Assembly (NCBI GenBank): GCA_024760905.1
Contig: CM045733.1
Span: forward strand, 69,725,001-69,789,000
Direction of reading: 5' to 3'
DNA length: 64,000 nt
DNA from: Plotosus lineatus
Taxonomy: Eukaryota > Chordata > Actinopteri > Siluriformes > Plotosidae
Shown: in pieces, positions 13,001 through 24,804 of the stretch
Layout of the letters: every line of letters begins with the position of its first letter
Position numbering within the stretch: position 1 is the first letter of the stretch
Notes under the pieces: model-generated
Databases searched by the model: none
What the model was told of the DNA's origin: nothing
Seen by the model: the letters and a program-made list of their open reading frames with translations, nothing else
Made by a program: the position numbers and the translations under genes

Positions 13001-14122
13001 CTGAGATTCACACACTTTACACAGCACAGTATAAATGCAGCCCATTAAATCTGATGCAGTGCTATTTAAATAATTTTTGCTTTCCATGTCATGCTATTTC
13101 CATGTCTTTCGCTCACTAACTAATCAACCAGCAAATCCTATAAACAGGAATCGCATCCTGTCAGCCCTATTCTTTTCGCCCCTTCCTCTTTTACTCAATT
13201 TATGCCACTGAAGTTGGATTATGTTTGGACTCACCTCCTGCTGTTATTTCAACCATCTTTTCTTCACATCAATTTGAATTTTTTTTTTTTTTTTTTTTTG
13301 GTGTTTGTTTGGTGTTATACTTGAACCCTTTGGCAATTGGTAGTAAAGCCCAAGGTTGTCAGAAACCAAGTTTCCTAATCATGTTAATAAGCGCTCTGTC
13401 TCTGCCGAGATAAAGTGTCATTTTGCGCTTTCAGATTTACTTTCCCCCCCTTTTCTCTTTTCTCTTTCTCTGCTTCACTTACTCCATCTATGGCTGTGTA
13501 AATGATGCAGTGTCTGGAAATAAACAGGCAATTTAAGAGCTGAATTCTTCACAGCTTTCCACGCTCTGTCTTTAGTACGAAACAGCCAACATGTTGGTTT
13601 TCTTTCCGATGGTACTTTTGAACAGCAGACACAAATGTCTAGATAAACGCATGAACGCAACTCTGAGAAAATTTAAGATGGTTATATGTCCCTACACGTC
13701 ATAAATACCAGTGATGATGGTCGTCCCCTTCCCTGATTATCTATCTTTCTACAGAATTCACTTTAGGTCCTAATCCAATACACCAGCTCCAGTTAATCAG
13801 TCTAGTGGATTAGCCGGATCAGTTCAGCTGTCTGAGAGCTGAAGTTAATTCTACAGGAAGGGAGATCTCCAGGATAAGGTTGTAGATCACTATTCTACAC
13901 ACAGCACAACATCTCTCTGTTCATACAAAGCTGCTTTTTTGAATTTAGGTCAGTGACCATAGTTGCCTAAATGGTAAATATACACTACTAAAAGATCATC
14001 ATGTGGAACTGCCCATGTTCAACACACACTCTCTAGCAAGCTGAACATGATTATCCTTCCTCTGGGATACCTTTGCACTTTTTTTTATTGCTCCATTAGA
14101 GCCAAACTACCAAGCACCAAAT

Positions 14123-14123
<1 letters not shown>
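13001..14123. other. Non-coding stretch with poly-T tract
   Basis: Contains a T run of about 21 at 13279-13299 and short pyrimidine-rich patches. No exon or transposon is recognised. Confidence 0.45.

Positions 14124-14200
<77 letters not shown>
14124..14200. repeat. Compound (GT)n(GA)n microsatellite
   Basis: About 28 GT units followed by about 10 GA units, the same compound form as the tract at 6.25 kb. Confidence 0.96.
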
Positions 14201-14202
<2 letters not shown>

Positions 14203-15540
14203 GCTAATTTGTGTATTTCTGTTTGTGTTAAATGGTATCACTGAATCCACTAAACACGAATGAACACTTGCTTCGACAGGATATGAATGAAAAGTGTTTG
14301 TATCACAGCAAGAAGGCTGAGCACAGCAACAGTTCATGTGTTACTCAACAGAGCTGCAAGTTACTAACAATTATGATTTTTAGTTTATTAATTTATTAAC
14401 ACACTTTCTAATGTTTTCAAGTTTCCTTTTTGTCGATCAACCACAAAACAGATTATTTCCTGTTGTGACACAGATAATCAACCGTTTCCTTACCACGCTC
14501 TTGGATTCTCTTCAAGTTAAATGTGAAAAAAATAATACGCTTTGTCTTTTTACAGTCAAACCCTTTTGTCCTGATAACTCTCCTACACGGGATAATTTAC
14601 AAGAACTGTGCCTGTTGTAAAGCAACTCAGATACATGTGACATTGATATGGTATAGCAAAAATCTTCAACTCCTCTTCAACAAAACTCCCCTTTTAAAAT
14701 CTATTTATTGCTTGATTGTGTGGGACATCTGCTATACAACAATTGATAAAAACCATGACCAGCTCTACAGGGAATCCTGATAATGGAAAATAAATTCTGC
14801 TTTGCATCAGGCTAAAGCCACATCAAACCAACCCAGTGCCGATTATTTACCTACAACAGTCTGATCTGTTGTATTTTATTCCTTCCATAACTTGCATATG
14901 ACCCAAAACAAACACAGGAACAACTTTTACTACACTGCTAAGGGTTGTCCCAAAGTTCGCTGTAATGATGTAGAGGTAATGCTATGATAACAGGCCTGAG
15001 TCCTGTATCCACAATTTGAACATCTACCATACTGCTGTTGGAATGATGCTTATTGACCAGTTATCAGACTCCAAATGTGACAGTGAACACTCTGAATCTG
15101 TAAACCTTCTATTAATACAGACAATTTCAAAGAAGTATTCTGGAGGATGTTACAGAAAGTAACGTCTCTGTTTATAGCACATTTACATTTGACTAACAAA
15201 GAATTCAAAACAGTAAGAAATAAGGAAGAACCAAGGGTCAGGCATCTGGTAGGCTAATTTGAGGACAAAATGTCAAAATTAAAATTAGGACCGATGAACA
15301 ATTCATTTCAGCCTTCTCTGACATGCACAGACATTTCAATCTGGATGCCAATACACACTGCATGTTCTATAGTAGTAGGTGAACGGTGAGCTGTGTATAC
15401 AAGAAACAAGAAAGCTGTCAAATTTGCTAGCTAATTATTTTAAAATTAGTTTAAACCCTTGCACTTTCACATCTTGTCCATCAAAGTCACTAAAAATTTA
15501 GAATTGTGATGATAAGTATAACTTATTAAGAAAGCATAAT
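14201..15540. other. Unique AT-rich sequence, nothing recognised
   Basis: No open frame above 90 codons, no recognised repeat and no splice-bounded exon. Confidence 0.45.
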
Positions 15541-15544
15541 GTTA

Positions 15545-15648
15545 TAATGTGAAATTTATGACGTATAAGACATTAACACTTAATACCAACAATGGTACAT
15601 AATTTCCTCCGGGTCAATAAAGTATTCTGATTCTGATTGCTATCCCAA
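15545..15648 (+). mobile_element. 3' end fragment of a non-LTR retrotransposon
   Basis: The segment TTTCCTCCGGGTCAATAAAG followed by ATTCTGATTCTGATT resembles the 3' terminus of teleost Rex1/L2-type LINEs, which end in a 'TCCC..GGGATCAATAAAGT' block and a short tandem tail. Only about 100 bp is recognisable, so the clade is tentative. Confidence 0.55.
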
Positions 15649-16018
15649 ACATCTCCAGCTGTGTGTTTCATGTCATAAACTCCTTACTGATTATGAGTAT
15701 TATTTAAGCATCTGGAAAAGGAAACTCATCTAGTTTTCATTCACTTAATAAGACACACACTAAAAATGTGTTTCAATATAGTAGTTGGTGCTTGTTAAAT
15801 TAAGAAGATTTTTGTTTTGACTAATCATGTAGTGTGGAACCGCAGAGAAAATCAGAAGGCAAGCAGCTGATATTGCATCTGTGTGCCAAGTGAAACAGCG
15901 TCTTCTAAACAGAACTACATCTGGAAATACTTAGATGTCTTTGAGCGGAGATATTTTTCCACAGTGGGACTAGTAAATAATTGTTCTCAAATTTGCCTCA
16001 TATATGAACATGTGGACA

Positions 16019-16510
16019 TACTTAGTGATCACTCGAACCATTATGACCACTGACAGGTGAGGTGAATGACATTGATGATCTCACCTGTCAAGGAGTGGGA
16101 TATTTTAGTAAGAAAGTCGGTGCTTGAAGTTGTCGTGTTGGAAACAAGAAAATTTGCAAGTGTTAGGATCTGAGTGGCTTTGACAAGGGTCACATTGTGA
16201 TGGTCAAATGATTGTGTCTATCCATCTGAAAAACAGCAGGTCTTGTGGTGTGTTTATGCAGTGGAAAATAATTACCAAAGGTGGTCCAAGGAAGGACAAC
16301 CGGTGAAGTGGTACGAGTGTCATGGGTTCCCAAGGCTCATGAATACATGTGGGCGCGATGGCTAGTAGGTCTGGTCTGATCCCACAGAAAAGCTACTGTA
16401 GCACAGACTGTTCCACTGTTCATGCTGGCCATGATAGAAAGAAGTTGGTACACAGTGCATTGGACCTGCTGCATATCCTGCTGCTGAGCTGCACACCAGT
16501 CACGTGCTTT
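16019..16510 (+). mobile_element. Tc1-like transposon remnant (family D), N-terminal transposase region
   Basis: The region starts with ATTATGACCACTGACAGGTG and continues through sequence resembling the helix-turn-helix half of a teleost Tc1 transposase (recognisable around GATCTGAGTGGCTTTGACAA and GGTGGTCCAAGGAAGGACAA). Frameshifts and stops break it, and it ends near the second DNA-binding helix. The DDE domain and both terminal repeats are absent or unrecognisable. Confidence 0.72.
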
Positions 16511-17546
16511 TAATGTAATGTTAATGCTGATTTTATAATACATTTTGGGGTGAATTCTACAGATACACCGTGACCATGAAACGTTCTTAATGAGGATGAA
16601 TAATATTGCACCATGTGTTTTATTCTATTAACAAGCCATTCATTACTTTTTAAAATTGGGGTTCGACAGCTTTATGAAAACGTGCCCATTTTGTTTGTCT
16701 TTTTTGCAAGTTTTGGCTGTTCGAAATATTATTGACATTTGGGATTTCTACAGTTTTTCTGGTCTATTGTCATCTTTGTTGGAATTCTCCTTTTGACATT
16801 TCAGAGACAAGCTTCTTTATGTCTAGGTCATATTGAAATAGTTACTTTCCAAATGCAGCTAATATTTAATTGCATTGATAAACACCCATCTGTAATTGTT
16901 ACGACTTCTTACCTTATTATACAGTGTTTACAGCTGAAGGTAATTTTTTTTAACCCGAGTTCAATTTACTAAACAAAGAGTGTGTTGCAGGTGAACTTGT
17001 CCACCCTTTCATAACAAAGTCATGCAGTAAGACTACTTTGTGTGAAAAACACAAATGATCATGGCCCTGACAGAAAGCTGCTTTGCATACTCTGACTACT
17101 TTTGCATGTGCTGAAGTCTTAAAGAAATCTCCTTAGTGTGGATGGCTTTCAGGCATCTTTCACTTTTACACATCCACTGGAACACACTGAAGCACTTGAT
17201 AGTATAGGCTATGGGATATTCTGTTCACAATCAGGCAATATTGTAAGAAAGTCTTTGAGCTGCAGTTTAGTGCCATACGTCTGCTCTTCGGTGCTCCCAT
17301 TGCTCAAGAGAAACACAGCCTTTCTGTTCAATGTCCACCACAAATGGCATTCTGTCCAAAATCTGTGCACGAGAAAAGAATGTTTGATTTGACTGAAATA
17401 AATCACTCGGTGACAATGAACAAAATGGCCACAGTGATTAATGAACGAGGCTGATGTACATCTCATGGTGTCTATGACAACCTCAGCCTGGCAGAAGATG
17501 AGACAGAACCGCTCATTGTTGTGCTGGAGTAGAGTCTTCTCTAGTG
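16511..17546. other. Unique sequence, nothing recognised
   Basis: Short unrelated open frames on both strands (77-85 codons) without motifs. No repeat family is recognised. Confidence 0.45.
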
Positions 17547-17566
17547 GTGTGTGTGTGTGTGTGTGC

Positions 17567-17623
<57 letters not shown>

Positions 17624-17670
17624 CTAATGAGTGTGTGTGTGTGTGTGTGTGTGCATATGTGTGAACTAAT

Positions 17671-17703
<33 letters not shown>
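17547..17703. repeat. Complex (GT)n minisatellite with duplicated interruption
   Basis: A long TG tract with CG interruptions in which the non-TG segment GTGAACTAATGAGTG occurs twice (about 17619 and 17661), each followed by a TG run. The interruption was therefore duplicated together with its repeat. Confidence 0.93.
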
Positions 17704-17704
<1 letters not shown>

Positions 17705-18015
17705 CTTTACAATTTTAATAGGAAATTCTCTATTTATTTTCATACGTCCTTCACACTCATCATGCCGTACTCATTAGGAGTTATAGGCTTATTTTAGAGG
17801 TAGGTTAATATGGCTTGTTTGATTCTGACACTAAAAGTATGAGTCAATATCGTTACCCAACTGTTTTAATTTTCTTTAAAACCGTTAAAATTTAAATTAG
17901 TTTTTAATTGAATTAATTCACTTGAAAACAGAAAGGCCGCTTCAATGCAGCTATTTTATTCCTATACATATTCACAAAAATTGCTAATGTTACAAAATTG
18001 TGCAAATATATTAGT

Positions 18016-18369
18016 CCATGTGTTTATTCATTTTCTGAACCACTTAGTCTTAATTAGAGGCTGGCGCCCCTCTCAGCCGACTCTGGGCGAGGGCGTGGTA
18101 CACCCTGGACAGCTAGCCAGGCCATCGCAGGATCAACACTCACACGAACATTCATACGCCCACTCACACCTAGGAGCTATTTGGAACAGCCAATTAACCC
18201 ATTGTGTGTGATTTTGGACTGTGGGAGGAAAGCAAGTACCCGGAGGAAACCCACGCAAGCACGGGCAGAACACGTGAACCTCGCATAGAAAAGCTTGAGC
18301 TGGGAATCAAACCCAGAACCTTCTTGCTGTGAGGCAGACGTGATAACCACTACGCCACTGTGCCTCCCT
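18016..18369 (-). mobile_element. tRNA-derived SINE (family 2), full-length
   Basis: On the minus strand the element starts at the right edge with a tRNA-like head: A box around TGGCGTAGTGGTTATCACG and B box GGTTTGATTCCC, near 18308-18355. The body has the block found widely in fish genomes (minus-strand CCTCCGGGTACTTGCTTTCC). The tail carries the CCCTGGACAGC..AGCCAGGCCATCGCAGG block and ends in CAGAAAATGAATAA. Imperfect copies of CAAATATAYTA at about 18003 and 18370 look like its target duplication. Other copies are at 45.5 and 62.0 kb. Confidence 0.85.
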
Positions 18370-18379
18370 CAAATATACT

Positions 18380-20008
18380 AATGTCACTGCTAATAAAAAA
18401 TTAATTCACTCCAAACATTTTCAGCTCTATTATAAAATTTTTTCCAAGTTAAAAGGTCATTTGGTGTGAAGTATTTCCACACAGCTGATAAGCGAGCTAC
18501 TCCCACACATATGCTTTGCTGAATAGCTTACTGTGTGTTGTTAATGTAGGCCACATTACTGCTTTTAACATGTGAATTACTGTAACCTGCTTTATGTTGC
18601 TGTACTAGACCAGTTCGGATATTTCAGACCGTATTCATCCCTTTGTATCTGTTCGTTATCTGCAGTTTTTGCTGCTATTGGCCTAATACTGATCCTTAAC
18701 TGAAGTGGTGGTGTTTTTTGTTTGTTTGTTTGTTTGGTTGGTTGGTTGGTTTTTACCTTAAAAAATAGAAATGAATGTCTTCATCGGGTTCTGCTTTAGT
18801 CCAGCTTTCCTGAAATGCTCGAGTTTTTAGGCCGTATCAGTCTGCGTGCAGAGAGCCTTGATAGGACCTTTCTAAAGTTCAGTTGCGTAATAACAGTATC
18901 TCTGTGTTTTTGCAGGCTGTAAATGCTTTTGTTTAAGTGTCCGATCCTAGGCAGACCAGCTCTTTGTGTATACACGCACGTGTGTGAGAGAGAGAAAGAG
19001 ACACAGAGATTGCCGCTCTAATCCGTGCAGTATTGTGGCTGCAGTATTTTTATTATGCTGCTGAGTGCAGACTGACCCGTGATGCACACATCACTCGGTC
19101 AGAATCAAGCTGTGAATTAAACGCGGCTGCAGCTGCTGACCACAGAACAGATTATGAGGACCAAGACTGTAAAATCCTTGACTGAGCCCATTCAATGTCA
19201 ATAGGTCTGTTTTGTACTCCAAAGCAGGCATTATAGGCTGTAATCTCAGTGTTGTGTACAAAACGGTCATATTCTGTACATAGAGAGTTCAGAATGGAGC
19301 AGAGGGGCACGAATATTAAATTATTGGGATAATGTAATCCATTTGGTCCTCATGTGCAGTTTAGTTTTTTAAAAAGGGTGTTATGTTGGTCTCCTAGTGG
19401 AAAGGTCAGGTTTAGGGCAGTGGTTATAATATAATCATTTAGATCTGTTTAAGTCAATGGAAGTGGCTCAGAGCGTCTGTGTGAAGACAAAGGCATGCAA
19501 AAAGATTTTCGCACATTTCAAACACTTTCAAACTACTTGACAAATCTATCACCTTAATTCCTGTAATTGCATCTTAAGTAATGAATCAATCATATTTGTG
19601 CTGTAGAATGGCCTATCGGTATGTAAACTCTTTAAAGCGTTCTTGATACTTTGACAAATTATGACTTAAAAAGCCAGACTTGTGAGTGTTACACTGAGAT
19701 GACACCGATCCTGTCGGAATGAAACTGACATTCAAGCACAGACAAGCGCGTGAGCTTCAGTGAAGCCTTATGTTTGCGTGTGATTGTACATGTCTGTCTG
19801 TGTGTGATGTGTTTCTCCGTGGTCCAGTATGGAGCGGTTTCATGCAGAGTAGACTGTGTTACACACACTTCCCACTGTGCTGGCATAGCTTGGAGCGCAT
19901 GCTGGCAAGTCTACAAAACCCCCACTGTTTTCTGACTGTCACCAACAGGGCACGAAGAACCAGGAAAGTCGATGGAAAGCGATGAAAGATAGCGGTGTTA
20001 TCACCATG
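18380..20008. other. Unique sequence; possible conserved non-coding segment
   Basis: No coding exon is recognised. A TTTG/GGTT tract lies at 18718-18750. About 18.95-19.25 kb is compositionally balanced, contains motifs such as GCTGCAGCTGCTGACCACAG, and is free of repeats, unlike its surroundings. Conservation cannot be judged from one sequence. Confidence 0.35.
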
Positions 20009-20009
20009 T

Positions 20010-20036
20010 GCACACACACACACACACACACACACA

Positions 20037-20088
<52 letters not shown>
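20010..20088. repeat. (CA)n microsatellite with CG interruption
   Basis: About 38 CA units interrupted by CGCG near 20037-20040. A smaller CA tract lies at 20469-20490. Confidence 0.95.
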
Positions 20089-20089
<1 letters not shown>

Positions 20090-20837
20090 TTGCAATCATC
20101 ACCTGCCACCCCACATTGGGATCATTTCCATCCGTGTGTGATCTGATGTGTCTGTAAATCATCTTCATCTCGATCTTTACTTCTGCAAGTACTCCAGTGT
20201 CATTTCCTCAAATGTTTATATTTATCTCTGCAAAGACGATCACTGGCTACTAAATAGAAAAAAGGGGTGATGATTCGAGAAAAATGACCCCAGAGTACTA
20301 CAACTTATGGTTAGTCTTACACCGCTTGATGTTACTTTATGCAAATGTGCAAAGGGCCATAAAAGTTTAAAAAGAAAAAAACCAAACCTATGATATAGTG
20401 GATTATGACTTTGGATCATTTCTACTGGATGTGCCCTTTAACCAAAGCATACACACACTGTCTCTCTCTCACACACACACACACACACACTCACACTGTG
20501 ATCCTTTCCATTAGTACTGTAGGCAGTGTCTCACACAGCGTGTGCACGTGTAGATCATCAACACAAGTTCACTTCTGTAAGATTTCTCGTGCACTGTCTT
20601 TCTTTCTCTGTAAAGCTGCTCACAAAATAAAAAGGCTTCATTAACCGACTTTAGATACTTCGGTTCCAAATACAAAACCCATGACTCCTTAATACACGAA
20701 ATTCTGAAGGACGCCACGATAAATAATAGTCCATTTTAGAATATTAATTAATTTCTGGATGGGTATTTTTCACCAGGGCATTTGTGTGAAGGCTGTGTTA
20801 CTACACATACTGAACTGGACTTGTCCTTTGTCAGGGG

Positions 20838-20930
20838 TGTGGTGGTGGTGGTGGTGGTGGTGGGGGGGTGTGGTGGGTGGTGGTGGTGGTGGGTGGTGGT
20901 GGTGGTGGGGGGGTGGTGGTGGTGGGGGGT
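20838..20930 (+). repeat. (TGG)n / G-run tract, potential G-quadruplex
   Basis: Some 90 bases consist almost only of G and T, in repeated TGG units with several runs of five to seven G. The many closely spaced G runs on the plus strand fit G-quadruplex folding. Open frames of poly-Val/poly-Gly or poly-Thr/poly-Pro across it are artefacts. Confidence 0.94.
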
Positions 20931-21262
20931 AAACAGCACATTTTATACCTTTTTGCAGGTGTGTAGTTTATGTAGGTGTTTAAATTGTAAAATGAACTGA
21001 TTGAAGGTTCCTCAGGGGTCCAGCCTGTGCATGTTCCTGTATCTGTGTGAAGATGCAGACGAGCAGAGACGGGGAGAAGAGGCAGGACAAGCTCAAAGTA
21101 CCGTTCGGTTCCGTAACAGGTTGGGATGGCTCTGAGCGACTCGGGTTGGATAACATCCATTTAATGACTGATTTAGCTTCGAAATGTCTGAGAACAAAAG
21201 CCTGGCGCTTTAATAACAACTTCCTCAGCCTCGACTTGTTTAGAGAGCCGACATGTCCGTTT

Positions 21263-21419
21263 CATCAGACTGGCCCCAGCCTGGGCAGCGCGTTCTCTGT
21301 TCAATCAGACTGGCCCCAGCCTGGGCAGCGCGTTCTCTGTTTAATCAGACTGGCCCCAGCCTGGGCAGCGCGTTCTCTGTTTAATCAGGCTGGCCCCAGC
21401 CTGGGCAGCGCGTTCTCTG
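21263..21419 (+). repeat. 40-bp minisatellite, four copies
   Basis: The unit beginning TCAGACTGGCCCCAGCCTGG and ending GCGCGTTCTCTGTTTAA repeats with starts at 21265, 21305, 21345 and 21385, so the period is exactly 40. Copies differ at only a few sites near their junctions and one site in the fourth. Because 40 is not a multiple of three, the open frame across it (21047-21493) changes reading in each copy and is not a protein repeat. Confidence 0.95.
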
Positions 21420-21539
21420 CCCCAATCAACCAAACAGAATGTTTGTCCATCAGTCATCAACGTTTCGTTTCGGCTGAACCCCCGGTAAGGTAATAAAACA
21501 CGTCCCGCTTCCTCTCAGACGCTTCTGATAATAAACCGG

Positions 21540-21749
21540 TTGAACCGCGCTGAGAGCAATAACGCTGCTTTCACTGAAGAATCAACCAAACAAATGAAAT
21601 GAAATCAATATGTGAACGCTACATACCTGTGTGTGTCATCTGCGTTTGTGTCCGTTTTCTGTGGGCTTCATATGGAACTCTCGAGCGCGCTTTCCCTTCA
21701 AAGCCGTTAAAACGCGTGTGGCACGCGCCGGTCTCCGACTACTGCCGCG

Positions 21750-21780
<31 letters not shown>

Positions 21781-21857
21781 AATCCCTGCCACACAAACAG
21801 CGCCCTCCACTCCGCGTGCGCTCCAGCCCCCCATCCCCACCCCCCACCCGCGCGCGC

Positions 21858-21914
<57 letters not shown>

Positions 21915-21960
21915 CGCCCCCCACCCCACCCCCCCCACCAGCTCCTCCGCGGACACTTGC
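21540..21960. promoter_or_regulatory. CpG-rich block, possible promoter or CpG island
   Basis: CpG dinucleotides are unusually dense at 21680-21755 (AAACGCGTGTGGCACGCGCC and GCCGCGCGCGC) and around 21810-21850, with a further GCGG near 21950. A CT run lies at 21752-21780, and a CG/TG tract from about 21849 to 21914 is flanked by C runs. Most of the window is CpG-poor, so this could be a CpG island or regulatory element. No transcript or exon can be assigned. Part of the CpG count comes from simple repeats. Confidence 0.35.
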
Positions 21961-22302
21961 CACCCATATTCTGTGGCATCACAAACACTATTCCGCCCAT
22001 AATTATGACTCTGGTGTGTGAACCATGTGATTGTTATTCAAGTGATGAATCAGATGTAGTTCTCTTCCACTTGTATGTCGGATGGGTTTAGTTGTTATTT
22101 TGACTGTGTAGCGACTTGGTGAGTGATGTCATCCTCATCTCCTTGGCCCACATGCAGGAGGACATGGCTGGTACTTAAGTACACAAAAGCAACATGTGTC
22201 CGCATGCATGCCAAGTGAAGAGGTGCATGCACTCCAAGTCAAAGTGTCCATGCCTTCCGTGTGAAAAAGTGCCAGTGTGTTCCACCTGAAAGTGTCCCTG
22301 GA

Positions 22303-22358
22303 TCCTGTACATGGACATAGTGTACCCGGGTCCTGTACGTGGACATACTGTACCCGCC
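22303..22358 (+). repeat. Two-copy 28-bp tandem repeat
   Basis: TCCTGTACATGGACATAGTG plus TACCCGGG is followed directly by a second copy with three or four changes (starts 22303 and 22331). The surrounding 22.0-22.8 kb has no other recognisable feature. Confidence 0.8.
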
Positions 22359-22814
22359 GGTCAACCAGTGAAGGTTCGGTTTTAGTTTTAGCTTTCCAAG
22401 TCAGATAAGGGCATGATCGAGTTTTCTCCCTTTAATGTCAGTGCTTCATAGAAATGCACATAGAGTTATATTTTAGAGTAAAATTTCAATAGTACGCTGT
22501 TCTGAACGCAGCTTTCAGTGTACGCCGAATCCTCAAGGTGTTAAGACTCCAAAACGGCAAGAAGGCTTCGTACAAGTTTACTAAAGTTCCCAAGCGATGC
22601 ACCAGAGTCATGGAGTGTGTCGTTGATGTTTGTCCAGTGTCCGCACAGTGTTGCTGATCAGTCGATCGTTGATGTTCATGATGTAAAATCTATTGGGCTT
22701 TTTCCACCCAAGCCTAGTGCGACTGTTGAAGTTCCCAGGATCATGGGCGGAACGTCTTCGGTGGACGAATCTACATCAACAGAACAAATGATGGCCATTT
22801 AACAGTGAATGGTC

Positions 22815-23857
22815 AAGATGGCGCTTCCTAGAGGGCGACGTCGCAGAGTTCTCAGAGTCAAATTGTTTATTTGTTTGTTTTAAATGTTATTTTAGTTTGT
22901 TTGTTGTTTTTTTTTTTTTGTTTTGTTTTGTTTTATTTGCACTGTGCTCGTCTATGACCTTGCGACCCTACTACAGCTATAAGAGCACAGTACTTTTGGA
23001 CATTTAGAACCGAGCATGCTCATCTCCTATCCTGAGATAATTTGCTATGGTAGCTCAATGCTAGTCACTCCCCGGATAACAATAAACCCAGGCAGAGACG
23101 CGGCAGGCGGGGAGGGGCCGAACGACGACTCCGGCGCTTGGTTAGCAGTGGAAGGTTAGCACTCTCGGTCATACTGCTGGAAAATGTTCAGTCTCTGCAA
23201 AACAAGATGGACGAGCTTCATGCTCGGATTGTAGCGCAGCGGGATCGACAGGACTGCTCCATGCTGTGTTTCTGTGAAACATGGCTCGGGGAGAGTACAC
23301 CCGACGAGGCGACTACACCAGCCGGCCACACGGCCTTCAGAGAGGACCGGAGTGCAGCGACGAGCAACAAGAACCGCGGCGGAAGAAAGGCGGATTCTGG
23401 TGAAATTAAACCTGGTGTACTGACTGTAGATTATCTCGAAACCTTGCTCTGAGAATGGAGAACATCCAACTTTAAAGTTGTGGCCATTTTGTTTACCCAG
23501 AAGACTGTTCATTTTTTCCAACAAAACAATGGGCATAGTTCAATATAAGTATAAATATAATATAATTATAATATAATATACAGTAATATAATATAATTTA
23601 GTGCAATTTCGTTTATTGTGATTATCTACTGATTTATTTATTGTATTATTATTAGTATTATTATTAATATCATCGTCATCATTTTTATTACTTTTGTTAT
23701 TATTGTATTGTTTGCTGGATCTGTGTGAGCTTTATTTTATAGCAGTTTGTGTGTTGTTGATTTGAGCCTTCTTTTCTGTTTGTAACTTGACTCTTTGAAC
23801 AACTGCACAAAAATTCCTATGTGTGTAAAAAACACAAATGACAATTAAAAATCCTGA
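22815..23857 (+). mobile_element. Non-LTR retrotransposon fragment with internal deletion
   Basis: A LINE-like segment. It begins near CAAGATGGCGCTTCC (typical of LINE 5' leaders), contains an endonuclease N-terminus at 23138-23452, then passes into AT-rich sequence and a 3'-end-like block near 23790-23857 (ACTCTTTGAACAACTGCAC, then an A-rich end). The reverse transcriptase is missing, so either a deletion joined the 5' and 3' parts or these are two neighbouring fragments. The clade (Rex1/L2/L1-like) is not assigned. Confidence 0.55.
23138..23452 (+). pseudogene. LINE endonuclease N-terminal fragment
   Basis: A 104-codon frame with NVQSLQNKMDELHARI near residue 16 and LCFCETWLGESTPDEA near residue 43. 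This is the start of the endonuclease/exonuclease/phosphatase fold of LINE ORF2 proteins (the E of ETWL corresponds to the catalytic glutamate block), followed by a partial REDR block. The rest of the endonuclease and all of the reverse transcriptase are missing, so it cannot encode a working protein. Confidence 0.75.
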
Positions 23858-23859
23858 AC

Positions 23860-24119
23860 CAGGCCGGTGCTAATTCCCGCTTTCTGTAGCGTGAAGCGAC
23901 CAGGAGTTCAACTCCTCCTGGATGGGACACTAGTCCATCGCAGGTTACCTTCCCAGTATATTTTACTGGTATCCATTTATACTGCTGGGTGAACAGAGGC
24001 ACACTTGTGGTTAAGACCCTGCCCAGGGCTTTTAGCACAGTGGGGATTCTAACTGAGATTTGAACACACAACCTCCCGATCATGAGCCCAGCACCCTAAC
24101 CACCATGCCACCGGCCCCA
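23860..24119 (-). mobile_element. tRNA-derived SINE (family 3)
   Basis: On the minus strand from 24119: GTGGGGCCGGTGGCATGGTG (A box TGGCATGGTGGTTAGG) and a B box around GTGTTCAAATCTC near 24055-24070. The body then includes a CCCAGCAGTATAAATGG block, with a tail block CTGCGATGGACTAGTGTCCC related to that of other fish SINEs. It directly abuts the LINE 3' end at 23857. Confidence 0.75.
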
Positions 24120-24120
24120 C

Positions 24121-24443
24121 GAATGATGTTCATGATGACAAACAGCAATTTTAAAAAGAATTCGTATAAACAAAACTGAAAATTAGAGGCTTATACATCA
24201 CCTCTGAGAGTCGCATAGAAAAAACCCCACACAAACTAACTTGGACAGGTCGGCAGACAGACTTGCAGGCAAATAAATGTTCACAGAGCAAAAGCCGAAC
24301 TCAGAACTTGTCACGACATAAACTTCAATTAAGAAGACGGTTGATACAAATTGATGCAGAAATTAGCAAATTAAAAAAGAGAAAAAGAAAATCACTGAAA
24401 ATCAAACGCAAGCTTGGCCACCTATCTATAGAGGCATGTATTG
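24121..24443. other. Short unique segment with a basic open frame
   Basis: A 63-codon plus-strand frame at 24263-24454 is rich in Lys and Arg (for example KLKKRKRKSLKIKRK). It has no recognised domain and no sign of splicing, and is probably chance. Confidence 0.4.
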
Positions 24444-24461
24444 GCATAGATTAAATCTATA

Positions 24462-24786
24462 TCTTCTTCTTCTTCTTTTTTTCAGGTAGGAGTCGCCACA
24501 GTGAATCATCTGATTCGCATGTTTGATTTGGCATTGGTTTTTATACACAACCCTTTAGCAAAGGGGCAGAAACACACTGACTTCTATGCGGCCTACTCTT
24601 GTCAAAAGTCAGCAATGGTTCTTTTACATGCTTCTCACTATAGACAGTGAGAGACGTGGTCGGCCTTTGATAGCCCAGTTCGCTGCACTGGGGGGACAGT
24701 GACAACCTTGTGGAGAGTGGGACTTGAACCCCCAACCTTAGGATCAGTGATCCAGCACCCTTTACCACCAGGCCACCACTGCCCCC
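24462..24786 (-). mobile_element. tRNA-derived SINE (family 1, RTE-type tail), full-length with TSD
   Basis: The most complete RTE-tailed copy. On the minus strand the head reads GTGGTGGCCTGGTGGTAAAG (A box) and GGGGGTTCAAGTCCCAC (B box, about 24722-24738). The shared body ends at GTTTCTGCCCC, and the tail contains GCGAATCAGATGATTCACTG and GTGGCGACTCCTACCTG, ending in a GAA-rich run. Flanking copies of GCATAGATTAAMTCTATA at 24444-24461 and 24787-24804 (18 bp, one mismatch) are the target duplication. Confidence 0.92.
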
Positions 24787-24804
24787 GCATAGATTAACTC
24801 TATA

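Noticed and set aside
21047..21493. 148-codon frame across the 40-bp minisatellite
   Set aside because: The repeat period is not a multiple of three, so each copy is read in a different frame; this is not a repeat protein.
24263..24454. Lys/Arg-rich 63-codon frame
   Set aside because: Short, A-rich and without a domain, homologue or gene context.
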